Assembly: GCA_946800325.1 (NCBI GenBank)
Contig: OX326961.1
Coordinates: 2,396,655-2,460,654 of the forward strand
Direction: 5' to 3'
Origin: Luzula sylvatica
Lineage: Eukaryota > Streptophyta > Magnoliopsida > Poales > Juncaceae
Length of the DNA: 64,000 nucleotides
Shown in pieces: positions 34,401 through 48,176 of this stretch. The position numbers and the translations under genes are program-made. A model generated the notes under the pieces. The model ran no database searches. It saw only the letters and a list, made by a program, of their open reading frames with translations, and was not told the origin of the DNA. How positions within the stretch are numbered: position 1 is the stretch's first letter; every line of letters starts with the position of its first letter.

Positions 34401-37400
34401 TTCATTTCATACTCGAAATACTCCGTAATTGAAGACTAACACACACAAATTTCAATTTTTTTAAAAAATTTCTTAAAAGGCAAAAACTGAAGGCTAACCC
34501 CTAAAAAAATTAAATTCTGATATTTTTTAAAAAAATTGTAAATTGAAGTGTTACAATACAAAAATACTCAATTTTCATGTCGTATTTAAAATACTCCGTA
34601 ATTGAGGACTAACACACAAAAATATTTAATTTTTTTAGAAAATTCTTAGAAAGTCAAAAATAGAAGTCTAACACCTTCAAAAAATTTTAATTATGATATT
34701 TTTTTTCAAATGTTAAATATTAAGTGTAACAGAAGGCAAACACTTAATTTTCATGTCGTACTCAAAACACTCCGTAATTGAAGACTAGCACACACAAATT
34801 TCTATTTTTTCAAAAATTTCTTAAAATTGCAAAAACCTAATTCTATCAACTTCCAAAAATTCAATTATGATATTTTTTAAAACAAAATGTTAAAATTTAA
34901 GTGTAACACAAGATAAATACTCAATTTTCTAGTCGTACTCAAAATACTCCGTAATTGAAGACTAGCACTGACAAATTTAAATTTTTTCCAAAATTTCGCA
35001 AAAATGCAAATAATTAAGTCTAGCACCTTCAAAAAATTCAATTATGTTATATTTTTTTTCAAATGTTAAATCTGAAGTGTAACACAAGGAAAATACTCAA
35101 TTTTCATGTCGTACTCAAAATACTCCGTAATTGAAGACTAACACACACAAATTTTAATTTTTTCGAAAATTTCTCAGAAAAGCAAAGGCAAAAGTCTAAC
35201 GCCTTCAAAATGTCCAATTATGATATTTTTAAAAATATATATTAAAATTGAAGTGTAACACAAGCCAAATACTGATTTTCATGTCGTACTTAAAATACTC
35301 CGTAATTGAAGACTAACGCACACAAATTTCAATTTTTTTCAAAAAGTTCTTAAAAATTCAAAAACTGAGGTTTAGCCCCTTAAAAAAATACAATTATGAT
35401 ATTTTTTTAAATGTTAAAATTGATTCTCAATTTTCATGTCGTACTTAAAATACTCCGTAATTTAAGACTAACACTCGCAAATTTCAATTTTTTAAAAAAA
35501 TTCTAAAAAATTCCAAATTAGAAGTTTGACACCTTCAAAAAAATTCAATTATGCTATTTTTTTTCAAATGTTAAATCTGAAGTGTAACACAAGGAAAATA
35601 CTCAATTTTCATGTCGTACTCAAAATGCTCCGTAATTGAAGACTAACACACACAAATTTCATTTTTTTTTACAAAATTCTTAAAAAGTCAAAAATAGAAG
35701 TCTAACACCTTCACAAAAATTCAATTATGATTTTTTTTTCAAATGTTAAATCCGAAGTGTAACACAAGGAAAATACTCAATTTTCATGTCCTACTCGAAA
35801 TACTCCGTAATTGTAGACTAACACACACAAATTTCATGTTTTTCGAAAATTTCTTAAAAATGCAAAGACAAAAGACTAACGCCTTCAAAAAGTTCAATTA
35901 TGATATTTCAAAAAAAATATATTAAAATTGAAATGTAACACAACCCAAATACTGAATTTTCATGTCGTACTCGAAATACTCCGTAATTGAAGACTAACAC
36001 ACACAAATTTTAATTTTTTTCAAAAATTTCTTAAAAAGTCAAAAGCTGAAGGATAACCCATCAAAAAAAAAATTAAATTTTGATATTTTTTTAAAAAATG
36101 TGAAAATTGACGTGTAACAATAGAAAAATACTCAATTTTCACGTCGTACTTAAAATACTCCGTAATTGAAGACTAACACACACAAATTTCAATTTTTTTA
36201 CAAAATTCTTAAAAAGTCAAAAATAGAAGTCTAACACAAGAAAAATACTCATAAAATTTGTGTATTTTTAAATGTTAAATCTGAAGTGTAACAATAGAAA
36301 AATACTCAATTTTCATGTCGTACTAAAAATACTCCATAATTGAAGACTAACACACACAAATTTCAATTTTTTCAAAAATTTCTTAAAAATTCAAAAACAG
36401 AATTCGAACGCCTTCAAGAAATTCAATTATGATTTTCAATTATGACATTTTTAAGAAATATATTAAAATTGAAGTGTAACACAAGCAAAATACTCAATTT
36501 TCATGTCCTCGAAATACTACGTAATTGAAGACTAACACACACAAATTTCATTTTTTCAAAAAATTCTTAAAAAGGCTACCACAGAAGTCTAACACCATCA
36601 AAAAAATTCAATTATGATAGTTTTTTGAATGTTAAATTTGAAGTGTAACTCAAGCAAAATACTCAAATTTCATGTCGTACTTTAAATGCTCCGTAATTGA
36701 AGACAGAAGTCTAACGCCTTAAAAAAATTCAATTATGGTATTTTTTTTTAAAATATTAAAATTAAAGTGTAACGCAAGGAAAATGCACCATTTTTATGTC
36801 GTACTACAAGTACACTGTTATTGCAGATTTACACACACAAATTTCATTTTTTTCGAAAATTTCTTAAAAATGCAAAAACTGAAGTCTAACACCTTCCAAA
36901 AATTTAATGAAGATATTTTTTTAAAAAACTGTTAAAATTCGAGTGTAACAGAAGAAAAAATACTCAATTTTCATGTCGTACTCAAAATACTCCATAATTG
37001 TAGACTCTCACACTCAAATTTCTATTTTTTTCAAAAATTTCTTTAAAATTGAAAAACTGAAGTCTAACGCCTTCAAAAAAATCAATTATTATATTTATTA
37101 CAAAAATAATAAAATTGAAGTGTAACACAAGTAAATTACCCAATTTTCATGTCGTACTCGAAATACTCCGTAATTGAAGACTAACACACACCAATTTCAA
37201 TTTTTTCGAAAAGTTCTTAAAAATGCAAAAAACAGAAATTTAACGCCTTCAAAAAATTCAATTATGATATTTTAAAAAAAATATTAAAATTGAAGTTCAA
37301 CACAAGTAAAATACTAAATTTTCATGTCCTACTCGAAATACTCCGTAATTGAAGAATAGCATACACAAATTTCAATTTTTTTCAAAAATTTCTTAAAAAT

Positions 37401-40400
37401 GCAAAAATTGAAGTCTTACACCTTCCAAAAACTCATTTAAGATACATTTTTAAAAAACTGTTCAAATTCTAGTGTAACAGAAGAAAAATAATCAATTTTA
37501 ATGTCGTACTCAAAATACTCCATAATTGATGACTAACACACCCAAATTTCAATTTTTTTCAAAAATTTCTTAAAAATTCAAAAACTGAAGTCAAACACCT
37601 TCAAAAAAATCAATTATGATATTTTTTTAAAAATATTAAAATTGAAGTGAAACACAAGTGAAATATCCAATTTTCATGTCGCACTCGAAATACTCCGTAA
37701 TTGAAGACTAACGCACACCAATTTCAATTTTTTTGAAATTTTTTTAAAAATGCAAAAACAGAAGTCTAACGACTTCCAAAAATTCAATAAGGATATTTTA
37801 AAAAATATATTAAAATTGAAGTGTAACACAAGTAAAATACTCAATTTTCATGTTGTACTCGAAATACTCCGTAATTGAAGACTAACAAACACAAATTTCG
37901 TTTTTTTCATAAATTTCTTAAAAATGCAAAAACTGAAGTCTTACACCTTCCAAAAACTCATTTAAGATATTTTTTTAAAAAAATTTAAAATTCATGTGTA
38001 ACAGAAGAAAAATACTCAATTTTCATGTCGTACTCAAAATACTCCTTGATTGAAGACTAACACACCCAAATTTCAAATTTTTTCAAAAATTTCTTAAAAA
38101 TTCAAAAACTGAAGTATCACACCTTCAAAAAAATCAATTATGATATTTTCTTAAAAATATAAAAATTGAAGTGTAACACAAGTAAAATATCCAATTTTCA
38201 TGTCGTACTCGAAATACTCCGTAATTGAATACTAACATACACAAATTTCAATTTTTTTCAAAAATTTCATAAAAATGCAAAAACTGAAGTCTCACACCTT
38301 CCAAAAACTAATTTGATATATTTTTTTAAAAAACTGTTAAAATTCAAGCGTAACACAAGAAAAATACTCAATTTTCATGTCGTACTCAAAATACTCCATA
38401 ATTGAAGACAAACACACTCAAATTTTAATTTTTTTCAAAAATTTCTTCAAAATTCAAAAACTGAAATCTAACACCTTCAAAAAAATCAATTAGGATATTT
38501 TTTTAGAAATGTTAAAATTGAAGTATAACACAAGAAAAATACTCAATTTTCATGTCGTACTTAAAATAGTCCGTAATTGAAGTCTAACGCCTTCAAAAAA
38601 TTCAATTATGATTTTTTTTTATAAAATGTTAAAATTCCAGTGTTAAAGAAGAAAAATGCTCAATTGTCATATTGTACTCAATATACTCCATAATTGTAGA
38701 CTGACACACTCAAATTTCTATTTTTTTCAAAAATTTCTTTAAAATTCAAAAACTGAAGTACGCCTTCAAGAAAATCAATTATGATATTTATTACAAAAAT
38801 ATTAAAATTGAAGTGTAACACAAGTAAAATACCCAATTTTCATGTCGTACTCGAAATACTCCGTAATTGAAGACTAACATACACAAATTTCAATTTTTTT
38901 TAAAAATTTCTCAAAAATTCAAAAACTGAAGTCAAACACCTTCCAAAAAATCAATTATGATTTATTTTTAAAAATATTAAAATTGAAGTGTAACAAATGT
39001 AAAATATCCAATTTTCATGTCGTATTCGAAATACTCCGTAATTGAAGACTAACACACACCAATTTCAATTTTCTTGAAATTTTTTTAAAATGCAAAAACA
39101 GAAGTCTAACAACTTCTAAAAATTGAATTATGATATTTTAAAAAATATATTAAAATTGAAGCGTAACAAAAGTAAAATACTCAATTTTCATGTCGTACTC
39201 AAAATACTCCATAATTTAAGACTAACACACTCAAATTTCAATTTTTTCCAAACTTTCTTAAAAATTCAAAAACTGAAGTATAACACCTTCAAAGAAATCA
39301 ATTATGATATTTTTTTTAAAAATGTTAAAATTGAAGTGTAACACAATTAAAATACTCAATTTTCATGTCGTTCTTGAAATACTCCATAATTGAAGACTAA
39401 CACACACAAATTTGAATATTTTTCAAAAATTTCTAAAAAATGAAAAAACAGAATTCTAACACCTTCCAAAAATTCAATTCCGATATTTTTTTCAAAAAAT
39501 ATTAAAATTCAAGTGTAAAAGAAGAAAAATAATCAATTTTCATGTCGTACTCGAAATACTCCGTAATTGAAGACTAACACACTCAAATTTCAATTTTTTT
39601 CGTAAATTTCTTAAAAATATAAAAACAGAAGTGTAACGCCTTCAAAAAATTCAATTGAGATATTTTTTTCAAAAAAATGTTAAAATTCTTGTGTTACAGA
39701 AGAAAAATACTCAATTTTCATGTCGTACTCAAAATACTCCATAATTGAAGACTAACACACTCAAATTTCAATTTTTACCAAACTTTCTTAAAAATTGAAA
39801 AACTGAAGTGTAACACCTTTAAAGAAATCAATTATGATATATTTTTTTAAAATGTTAAAATTTAAGTGTAACACAATTAAAATACACAATTTTCATGACG
39901 TACTCGAAATACTCCATAATTGAAGACTAACACACTGGAATTTCAAGTGTAACAGAAGAAAAATACTAAATTTTCATGTCGTACTCAAAATACTCCATAA
40001 TTGAAGACTAACACACTAGAATTTCAATTTTTTTCAAATATTTTGTACAAATTCAAAAAATGAAGTCTACCTTCAAAAAAATTAATTATGATATATTATT
40101 TTTAAATGTTAAAATTGAAGTGTAACACAAGAAAAATACTCAATTTTCATGTGGTCCTTAAAATAGTCCGTAATTGAATACTTACACACACCAATTTCCA
40201 ATTTTTCGAAAATTTCTTAAAAATGCAAAAAAAGAAGTCTAACGCCTTCAAACAATTCAATTATGATATTTAAAAAAAAAAGTATTAAAATTCAAGTGTA
40301 ACACAAGTACAATACTCAATTTTCATGACGTACCCAAAATACTCCATAATTGAAGACTAACACACCCAAATTTCTATTTTTTTCAAATATTTCTTAAAAA

Positions 40401-43400
40401 TTTCAAAAACTGAAGTCTGTAACACCTTCAAAAAAATCAATTATGATATTTTTTTGAAAATATTAAAATTGAAGTGTAACACAAGTAAAATACCCAATTT
40501 TCATGTCGTACTCGAAATACTCTGTAATTGAAGACTAACACACACCAATTTCATTTTTTTATAAAATTTCTTAAAAATTCAAAAACAGAAATCTCGCCTT
40601 CAAAAAATTCAATTATGATATTTTAAAAAAAATATTGAAATTTAAGTGTAACACAAGTAAAATACTCAATTTTTTTTGTTGTACTTGAAATACACCATAA
40701 TTGAATACTAACACACACAAATTTCAATTTGTTTCAAAAATTTCTCAAAAATGCAAAAACAGAAGTCTAACCCCTTCCAAAAATTCTATTAAGATATTTT
40801 AAAAAAAAACATACTAAAATTCAAGTGTAACAGAAGAAAAATAATCAATTTTCATGTCGTACTCAAAATACTCCATAACTGAAGTCTACCACCTTCCAAA
40901 AATTTAATTAAGGTATTTTTTTAAAAAACTGTTAAAATTCAAGTGTAACAGAAGAAAAGTACTCAATTTTCATGTCGTACTCAAAATACTCCGTAATTGA
41001 AGACTAACACACTCAAATTTCAATTTTTTCAAAAATTTCTTTAAAATTCAAAAACTGAAGTCCGCCTTCAAAAAAATCAATTATGATATTTATTAAAAAA
41101 TATTAAAATTGAAGTGTAACACAAGTAAAATACCCAATTTTCATGTCGTACTCGAAATATTCCGTAATTGAAGACTAACACACACCAATTTCAATTTATT
41201 CGAAAATTTCTTAAAAATACAAAAACAGAAGTCTAACGCCTTCCAAAAATTCAATTATGATATTGTAAAAAAAATATTAAAATTGAAGTGTAAGACAAGT
41301 AAAATACTCAATTTTCATGTCGTACTGGAAATACTCCGTAATTGAATACTAACACACACAAATTTCATTTTTTTCAAAAATTTCTTAAAAATGCAAAAAC
41401 TGAAGCGTAACCCCTACCAAAAATTTAGTTAAGATAATTTTTTTAAATAATGTTAAAATTCAAGTGTAACAGAAGGGAAAATACTCAATTTTCATGTCGT
41501 ACTCAAAATACTCCATAATTGAAGACTAACACACTCAAATTTCAATTTTTTTAAATTTTTTGTAAAAATTCAAAAAATGAAATCTAACACCTTAAAAAAA
41601 AATCAATTATGATATTTTTTTTAAAAATGTGAAAATTGAAGTGTAACACAAGAAAAATACTCAATTTTCATGTGGTACTTAAAATAGTCCGTAATTGAAG
41701 ACTAACACACGCCAATTTCAATTTTTTCGAAAATTTCTTAAAAAATGCAAAAACAGAAGTCTAACACCTTCAAAAAATTCAATTATGATATTTATAAAAA
41801 TATATTAAAATTTAAGTGTAACACAAGTAAAATACCCAATTTTCATGTCGTACTCGAAATACTCCGTAATTGAAGACTAACACACCCCAATTTCAATTTT
41901 TTTTAAAATTTCTTAAAAATTCAAAATCAGAAGTATAACGCCTTCAAAAAAATTCAATTATGATATTTTAAAAAAAATACTGAAATTCAAGTGTAACAGA
42001 AGAAAAATAATCAATTTTCATGTCGTACTCGAAATACTCCGTAATTGAAGACTAACACACAGAAAATTCAATTTTTTTCAAAACTTTCTTAAAAATACAA
42101 AAACTGAAGTCTAACACCTTCCAAAAACTCATTTAAGATATTTTTTTAAAAAATGTTAAAATTGAAGTGTAACACCAAAAAAACTATTCAATTTTCATGT
42201 CGTTCTTAAAATAGTCCGTAATTGAAGACTAACACACAACAATTTCAATTTTTTCAAAAAGTTCTAAAAAATGCAAAAAACAGAAGTCTAACGCCTTCAA
42301 AAAAATTCAATTATGATATTTTAAAAAAAAGTATTAAAATTCAAGTCTAACACAAGTACAATACTCAATTTTCATGGCGTACTCGAAATACTACATAATT
42401 GAAGACTAACACACACAAATTTCATTTTTTTCCAAAATTTCTTAAATATGCAAAAACTGAAATCTAACACTTTCCAAAAATTCAATTAAGATATTTTTTT
42501 TAAAAATGTGAAAATTCAAGTGTAACAGAAGAAAAATACTCAATTTTCATGTCGTACTCAATATACTCCATAATTGAAGACTGACAAACTCAAATATCAA
42601 TTTTTTGCAAAAATTTCTTAAAAATGCAAAAACTGAAGTGTAACACCTTCAAAAAAATCAATTATGATATTTTTAAAAAATATTAACATTGAAGTGTAAC
42701 ACAAATAAAATACCCAATTTTCATGTCGTACTCGAAATACTCCGTAATTGAAGACTAAAACAAATAAATTTCTATTTTTTGAAAAAATTTATTAAAAATA
42801 CAATAACTGATGTCTAACACCTTCTAAAAATTTAATTAAGATATATTTTTTAAAAAAGCTGTTAAAATTCAAGTATAACAGAAGAAAAATATTCTATTTT
42901 CATGTCGTACTCAAAATACTAAATAATTGAAGACTAACACACTCAAATTTTAATTTTTTTCAAAAATTTCTTAAAACATCAAAAACTGAAGTCTAACACC
43001 TTCCAAAAATTCAATTAAGATATTTTTTTTTAAAAATGTTAAAATTCAAGTGTAACAGAAGAAACATAATCAATTTTCATGTCGTAATCAAAATACTCCA
43101 TAATTGAAGACTAACACACTCAAATTTCAATTCTTTTCAAAAATTTCATAAAAATTCAAAAACTGAAGTCTAACACCTTCAAAAAAATAATTACGATATA
43201 TTTTTTTAAAATGTTAAATTTGAAGTGTACCACAAGAAAAATACTCAATTTTCATGCCGTACTCAAAATAGTCTGTAATTGAAGACTAACACACACCAAT
43301 TTCAGTCTTTTCGAAAATTTCTTAAAAATGCAAAAACAGAAGTCTAACGCCTTCGTTGAATTCAATTATGATATTTAAAAAAAAAATTAAAATTGAAGTG

Positions 43401-44629
43401 TAACACAAGTAAAATACTCAATTTTCATGTCGTACTCGAAATACTCCGTACTTGAAGACTCACACACACAAATTTCCTTCTTTTCAAAAATTTCTTAAAA
43501 CTGAAAAAACTGAAGTCTAACACCTTCCAAAAATTCAATTAAGATATTTTTTTTTAAAACTATTAAAATTCAATTGTAACAGAAGAAAAATACTAAATTT
43601 TCATGTCATACTCAAAGTACTCCATAATTGAAGACTGACAAACCCAAATTTCAATTTTTTTCAAAAATTTCTTAAAAATTCAAAAACTGAAGTCTAACAC
43701 CTTAAAAAAAATCAATTACGATATTTTGAAAAAAAATATTAAATTGAAGTGTAACACAAGAAAAATACTCAATTTTCATGTCGTACTCGAAATAGTCCGT
43801 AATTGAAGACTAACACTCCCCAATATCAATTTTTTCGAAAATTTCTTAAAAATGCAAAAACAGAAGTCTAAGGCCTTCAAAAAATTCAATTGAGATATTT
43901 TTTATATAATATGTTAAAATTCAAGTGTAACAGAAGAAAAATACTCAATTTTCATGTCACACTCAAAATACTCCATAATTGAAGACTAACATACTCAAAT
44001 TTCAATTTTTTCCAAAATTTATTAAAAATTCAAAAACTGAAGTCTAACACCTTCAAAAAAATAAATTATGATATATTTTTTAAAAATGTAAAAATTGAAG
44101 TGTACCACAAGAAAAATACTCAATTTTCATGTCGTACTTAAAATGGTCCGTAATTGAAGACAAACACACCCCAATTTCAATTTTTTCGAAAATTTCTTAA
44201 AAATGCAAAAACTGAAGTTTAACGCCTTAAAAAAATTCAATTGAGATATTTTTTTTATAATGTGTCTAAATTCAAGTGTTACAGAAGAAAAATACTCAAT
44301 TTTCATGTCGTATTCTAAATACTCCATAATTGAAGACAAACACACTCAAATTTCAATTTTTTCCAAAATTTCTAAAAAATTCAAAAGCTGAAGTCTAACA
44401 CCTTCAAAAAAATCAATTATAATATTTTTTTTAAATATGTTAAAATTGAAGTGTACCACCACAAATATATTCAATTTTCATGTCATACTTAAAATAGTAT
44501 GTAATTGAAGACTAACACACACCAATTTCAATTTTTTCGAAAATTTCTTAAAAATTCAAAAACTGAAGTCGCCTTCATAAAATTCAATTATGATATTTTT
44601 AAAAAAATTGGTAACACTGTAGTGTAACA
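25467..44629 (+). repeat. Satellite array, segment 2 (~175-bp monomer)
   Basis: About 109 monomers in the same orientation as segment 1, starting mid-monomer at the CACTA junction. Multi-monomer patterns recur: the variant GTAACAG(A/G)A at 25531, 26409, 27462 and 29571 is 878, 1,053 and 2,109 bp apart, which is 5, 6 and 12 monomers. ACTACGTAATTG variants also recur. From roughly 36.8 kb on, another subfamily dominates (CTCCATAATTG, ACACTCAAATTTC, ATTCAAGTGTAACAGAAG). Short monomers lacking one ~58-bp subunit occur at 38551-38667 and 40853-40970, and a nearly equivalent one at 36671-36794. A larger internal loss lies near 39935. No gene is present; the short open frames are satellite by-products. 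Confidence 0.97.
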
Positions 44630-46155
44630 TGATGGTTAATTCTAACCTAGAGGGGGGGTAAATTCGGCAATCTAACTTATACTTAGTTTAGATTTAAACC
44701 TAATTTACGGTGCGGAATAAATAATAATTTGGATGATAAAGATGATACCGTACAAACACTTTGACACAAGATGTTTGTTTACGAAGTTCGGTAGGTGGTT
44801 GCTTTGTAGCTTTAACTCACCCTTTACTCGCTTAATTGACCGACTCAATTATTTGCGAGTACCTACGTCTCCGGGAATGCCTTGTGCCTCTTTTTGGCCT
44901 TCGATTGAATTCCAACTCAACTCGATTACAAGGATTTGCCTAGATCGATTTACACGCTTCTATCGATCTATAGCTTAGGCTCTTTACAATTTGTTGCACT
45001 AGCCTATTACACTTTTTCACTAATCGAGCTACAACGTGATCGGTCACGTGAGTGGGATACGATTAGTGGAGAATATCGAAAGTAGATCAACGATCTAAAG
45101 AGGTTTCTCAAGCTATCAATGGATATAGATAATCACAGCTTAGGGTTTCTCTCTTTTTAGGTTTGAAAGTTTGAAATTGAGGAAGTGAGAGAGAGAGACC
45201 CATGAAGGATTCTATTTATACTCTCTATAGAAATCCTTCAGAAAACTTGCAGTGCGTTCGAACGCATACAGTCCGTTCAGAACGCACTTGAAGTTTGCAC
45301 TAGCCGTTTCAAAATAACGTGCAAGTACATCTTGGGTCCGTTCAAACGGACAATGTCCGTTCGTAACGGACTCAATTATACATAGCATTTTGCGTTCACA
45401 GGAACACGAGTCCGTTCAACGCACTGAAAAGTGGGTGAACGGATTCCAGGTTGTCCATTCGAACGCACATGTGTGTTCGTTCGAACGCACATATCCCTGT
45501 GACATATTTCCGTTCACAGGAAAGATTGTCCGTTCAACGCACTCAGAAGGTGAGTGAACGGATTCTAATTGTCCGTTAGAACGGACATGATTGTTCATTC
45601 GAACGCACACATCCCTGTGACACATTTCCGTTCACAGGAAAGATTGTCCGTTCAACGCACTCAGAAGGTGAGTGAACGGATTATAATTGTCCGTTCGAAC
45701 GGACATGATTGTTCGTTCGAACGCACACATCCCTGTGACACGTTTGGTTCTAATCAAGCTTTACAGTTTTGATATTTAGCAAGTCCGTTCTGAACGGACT
45801 TTGAGTTCGTTCAGAACGCACTTCCTGCTTGACTGAACTCTTTGTTATTTTGAACATGATTTTACTTGAGGTCTACTAGGTTTGTACCTATGGTTTATTT
45901 GTGGCGTATCCCACTCACGGAAGGCTTCAACATCTTGAGTCTTGATGTATTCCAATGGCCTTCCTTGTGTTCTTCTTTTCTTGTTTATCTTGAGACTTCA
46001 TGTCCTGATTCTTGATGTAATCCAATGAACTCCTCCTTCACAAGTCCTCCTTCATCTTCGTATCGTACCTATGTTATCCTGCACTTTTCTGGATGTATAC
46101 ATTAGTACTGACAGTGTTTTGAAATAATCAAACTACCAGGAAATTTGAACCAACA
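44630..46155 (-). repeat. 3' LTR of the outer copia element
   Basis: On the minus strand it starts TGTTGGTTC and ends AACCATCA. TATAAATAG lies at 45212-45220 on the minus strand. The region 45240-45815 carries six paired CGTTC/GAACG palindromes and a 118-bp unit present in three related copies; matching points of two copies are 45495 and 45613. It is paired with 61459-62984. Confidence 0.96.
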
Positions 46156-46317
46156 AACTCCCCCTTTTGATTAATTTCAAAACACTGTCGGTTCGGAGAG
46201 TTTCATCATTTAGTTGAGAACTTTCCGTACGATCGTTTCTCCCCCATTTTGAAAGAGATCAAAAGGGCCAAGGAGACTTCAACAACGGAAGGCTCCCCCT
46301 AAATGCGAGCTCCCCCT
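46156..46317 (-). other. Multiple polypurine tracts of the outer element
   Basis: On the minus strand AAAAGGGGGAGTT directly abuts the 3' LTR, as a plus-strand primer should. Further GGGGGAG copies lie near 46240, 46292-46300 and 46309-46317. Repeated purine tracts upstream of the 3' LTR are known from Sireviruses. Confidence 0.8.
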
Positions 46318-46680
46318 CAAAGAATGAATTGATGAATGTATGAGCTCGTAAATATGATCAAATTCTTTTGTTTTGGAATGATGACAATCTTTTCAAAATT
46401 TAGCAGATTTTTAAGAAAATATAACAGTTTTGTGTGTGCGTTCTGAACGGAAAAAGTGGTGCGTTCGAACGCACTTGCCTCTGGACTGATAGGTTATATA
46501 GAAAGAAAATCCAAACTAGATGCAACAGTTTAAACTGACACTAAATCAAATCTACTCAGTTCAAGGCATGACACATGCCGATACAAACACACACACAACA
46601 ATAAACAAGTCAAATTGTTCACAAACAAGAATCATGACATAACACACACAACACATTTAAACTTTTAACATCTCCGGCGA
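46318..46680 (-). other. 3' noncoding spacer of the outer element
   Basis: No open frame with similarity. It contains one palindrome pair (CGTTC at 46439 and 46462) of the type found in the LTRs. The rest is AT-rich. Confidence 0.6.
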
Positions 46681-48176
46681 TCACATCTCATTGGGGCCGG
46701 TGTAAGGGTTCTGTTCGGGTTGGGCGCTCGGATCAGTTGCGAAGAAGGCGTCGGTATTGAATTGTCCCGAGTTGGAGTCCGACGGATGCTCGGTGGTCTG
46801 ATGAGGAGAGGTACGCGGGACTCGGTCTTGGGGTGCCGTGTACGGCCCGAAGCGATTTCCAAGGTGAACATAGAGATCGGAAAATTGACGACCCACATTC
46901 TCGATCATCCTGGTCTCGGAAGCATGCAGGTCCTCACGAAATGCGTCTCGCATTATTCGTCCATGTTTTTCAACCCGCTCATCCATCTCCTCGAATAACG
47001 CCTTCATATAAGCAAACCTCCTTTCGTCGTGTTCTGAAGGGGCGTTCGAGCTTTCTGCACGCTCCTTCTTCTTACGTTTTCTATCCGGGGCTTCACCGCT
47101 TAGGTCAGTATCGGCGGGGTCGGCGTTTTCCTCTTCCTCGGTTTGGGTGTCACCCTCCAGCCACCGAGTAGGATTGCGAGGAAGGTGGAATGCTTCCGCA
47201 TCTTTGGAGGGACTGATAACCCAGCCATGTACATTCGATGAATACCGATATCCAAGACGTTGGAGGTTTGCTTTAGATGCGAGATTTGTTGGCTGTTCCG
47301 ATCGGAAGTCCCAATCGTTCTCCGGGATTGAAAATCCTTGGAGTTCCAACATCCGGGCAATCAACGTTCCGTAAGGTAACGAGGCATTTCTTTGGCTCAG
47401 GACGCTTTCCATATGACTTAGTATGAGATAAGGCACATGGACGGGTAGTTCATCATTGTACCACATACGATACAATAGCATAATATTTCTATTTTCTAAG
47501 TTTGCCTTCAATTTTGCGACAGGAGTAAGAATATTATTACCGATTTCCCAAACGAATCTCTCAGGAGCTGCCAAGTGCGATGCCGATTCTTGTGACTGGT
47601 ATCGATTTGTAACCACCTTCTTCATTGGTTCGATAATGGCGGCTTCGAGTCTTCCCTTCGTGCGTTGTAGATCTTCTCTCCATCATCCTTGAGACCCAAC
47701 AACTCGCACAGATTTTCAACCGAGATCTCAACTTGTTCACCGAGGATATAGGAGGTTATCTTCTCTAGAGCATGGTTGAATACGGCGTTGGCATAGAACA
47801 ATCGAGTGATGACTTCGTAGAACGGCTCTTTAAGACACGCAAGATTTGCGAATCCCCATCTTCTCTCGATTGCCTCGATCTTGTCGAAAAGATGAGGAAT
47901 ATTTGGTGCAAACTCGTAGTAGTAGCATTTCGCGATGGATTTCCTTGCCACCACGTCGTTGAAGAGAGTTCCGGCCTCCGGATTTCGAAAGAGATGTTCA
48001 TTGTTTATATTTTTGAAATCGTAGTCTGCTTTCAAGATTTCTTGCCTCCTAGGCTTCTTAGCCGCCTTCTTCTGTGGAGGTGGAGCTCTTGACCTTGGTT
48101 GAGTGTTGGAGCTCTCCCCTTCCTTCTTCTTTCCCTTCGAATCCCCCCTAGCAAGCAAGATCTTAGCTGCATTCAT
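46681..48176 (-). pseudogene. Extra ORF after gag, split by a 1-bp deletion (outer element)
   Basis: Two overlapping frames (47622-48176 and 46681-47625) together match the intact 491-residue protein of the inner element at 53043-54518. The frame breaks near 47656: AAAGGG in the intact gene corresponds to AAGGG here, a loss of one A. The N-terminal part has a Lys-rich start, then DYDFKN, a YYYEF motif, RLFYANAVFNH and VEISVENLCELLGL. The C-terminal part has LPVHVPYLILSHM, a charged linker, a helical stretch and a disordered Pro/Gln tail. This matches my memory of the 'putative plant transposon protein' family (PF20167-like), whose function is unknown. No signal peptide or membrane segment is visible. 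Confidence 0.75.

Noticed and set aside
44733..44978. An 81-codon plus-strand frame present in all four LTRs (also 51190-51435, 59774-60019 and 61562-61807)
   Set aside because: Its conservation follows from LTR identity. It is antisense to the element and has no recognisable domain.
45250..45730. GTTCGAA words resembling a tRNA T-loop
   Set aside because: No cloverleaf or acceptor stem can be built. The words are part of the paired palindromes of the LTR.
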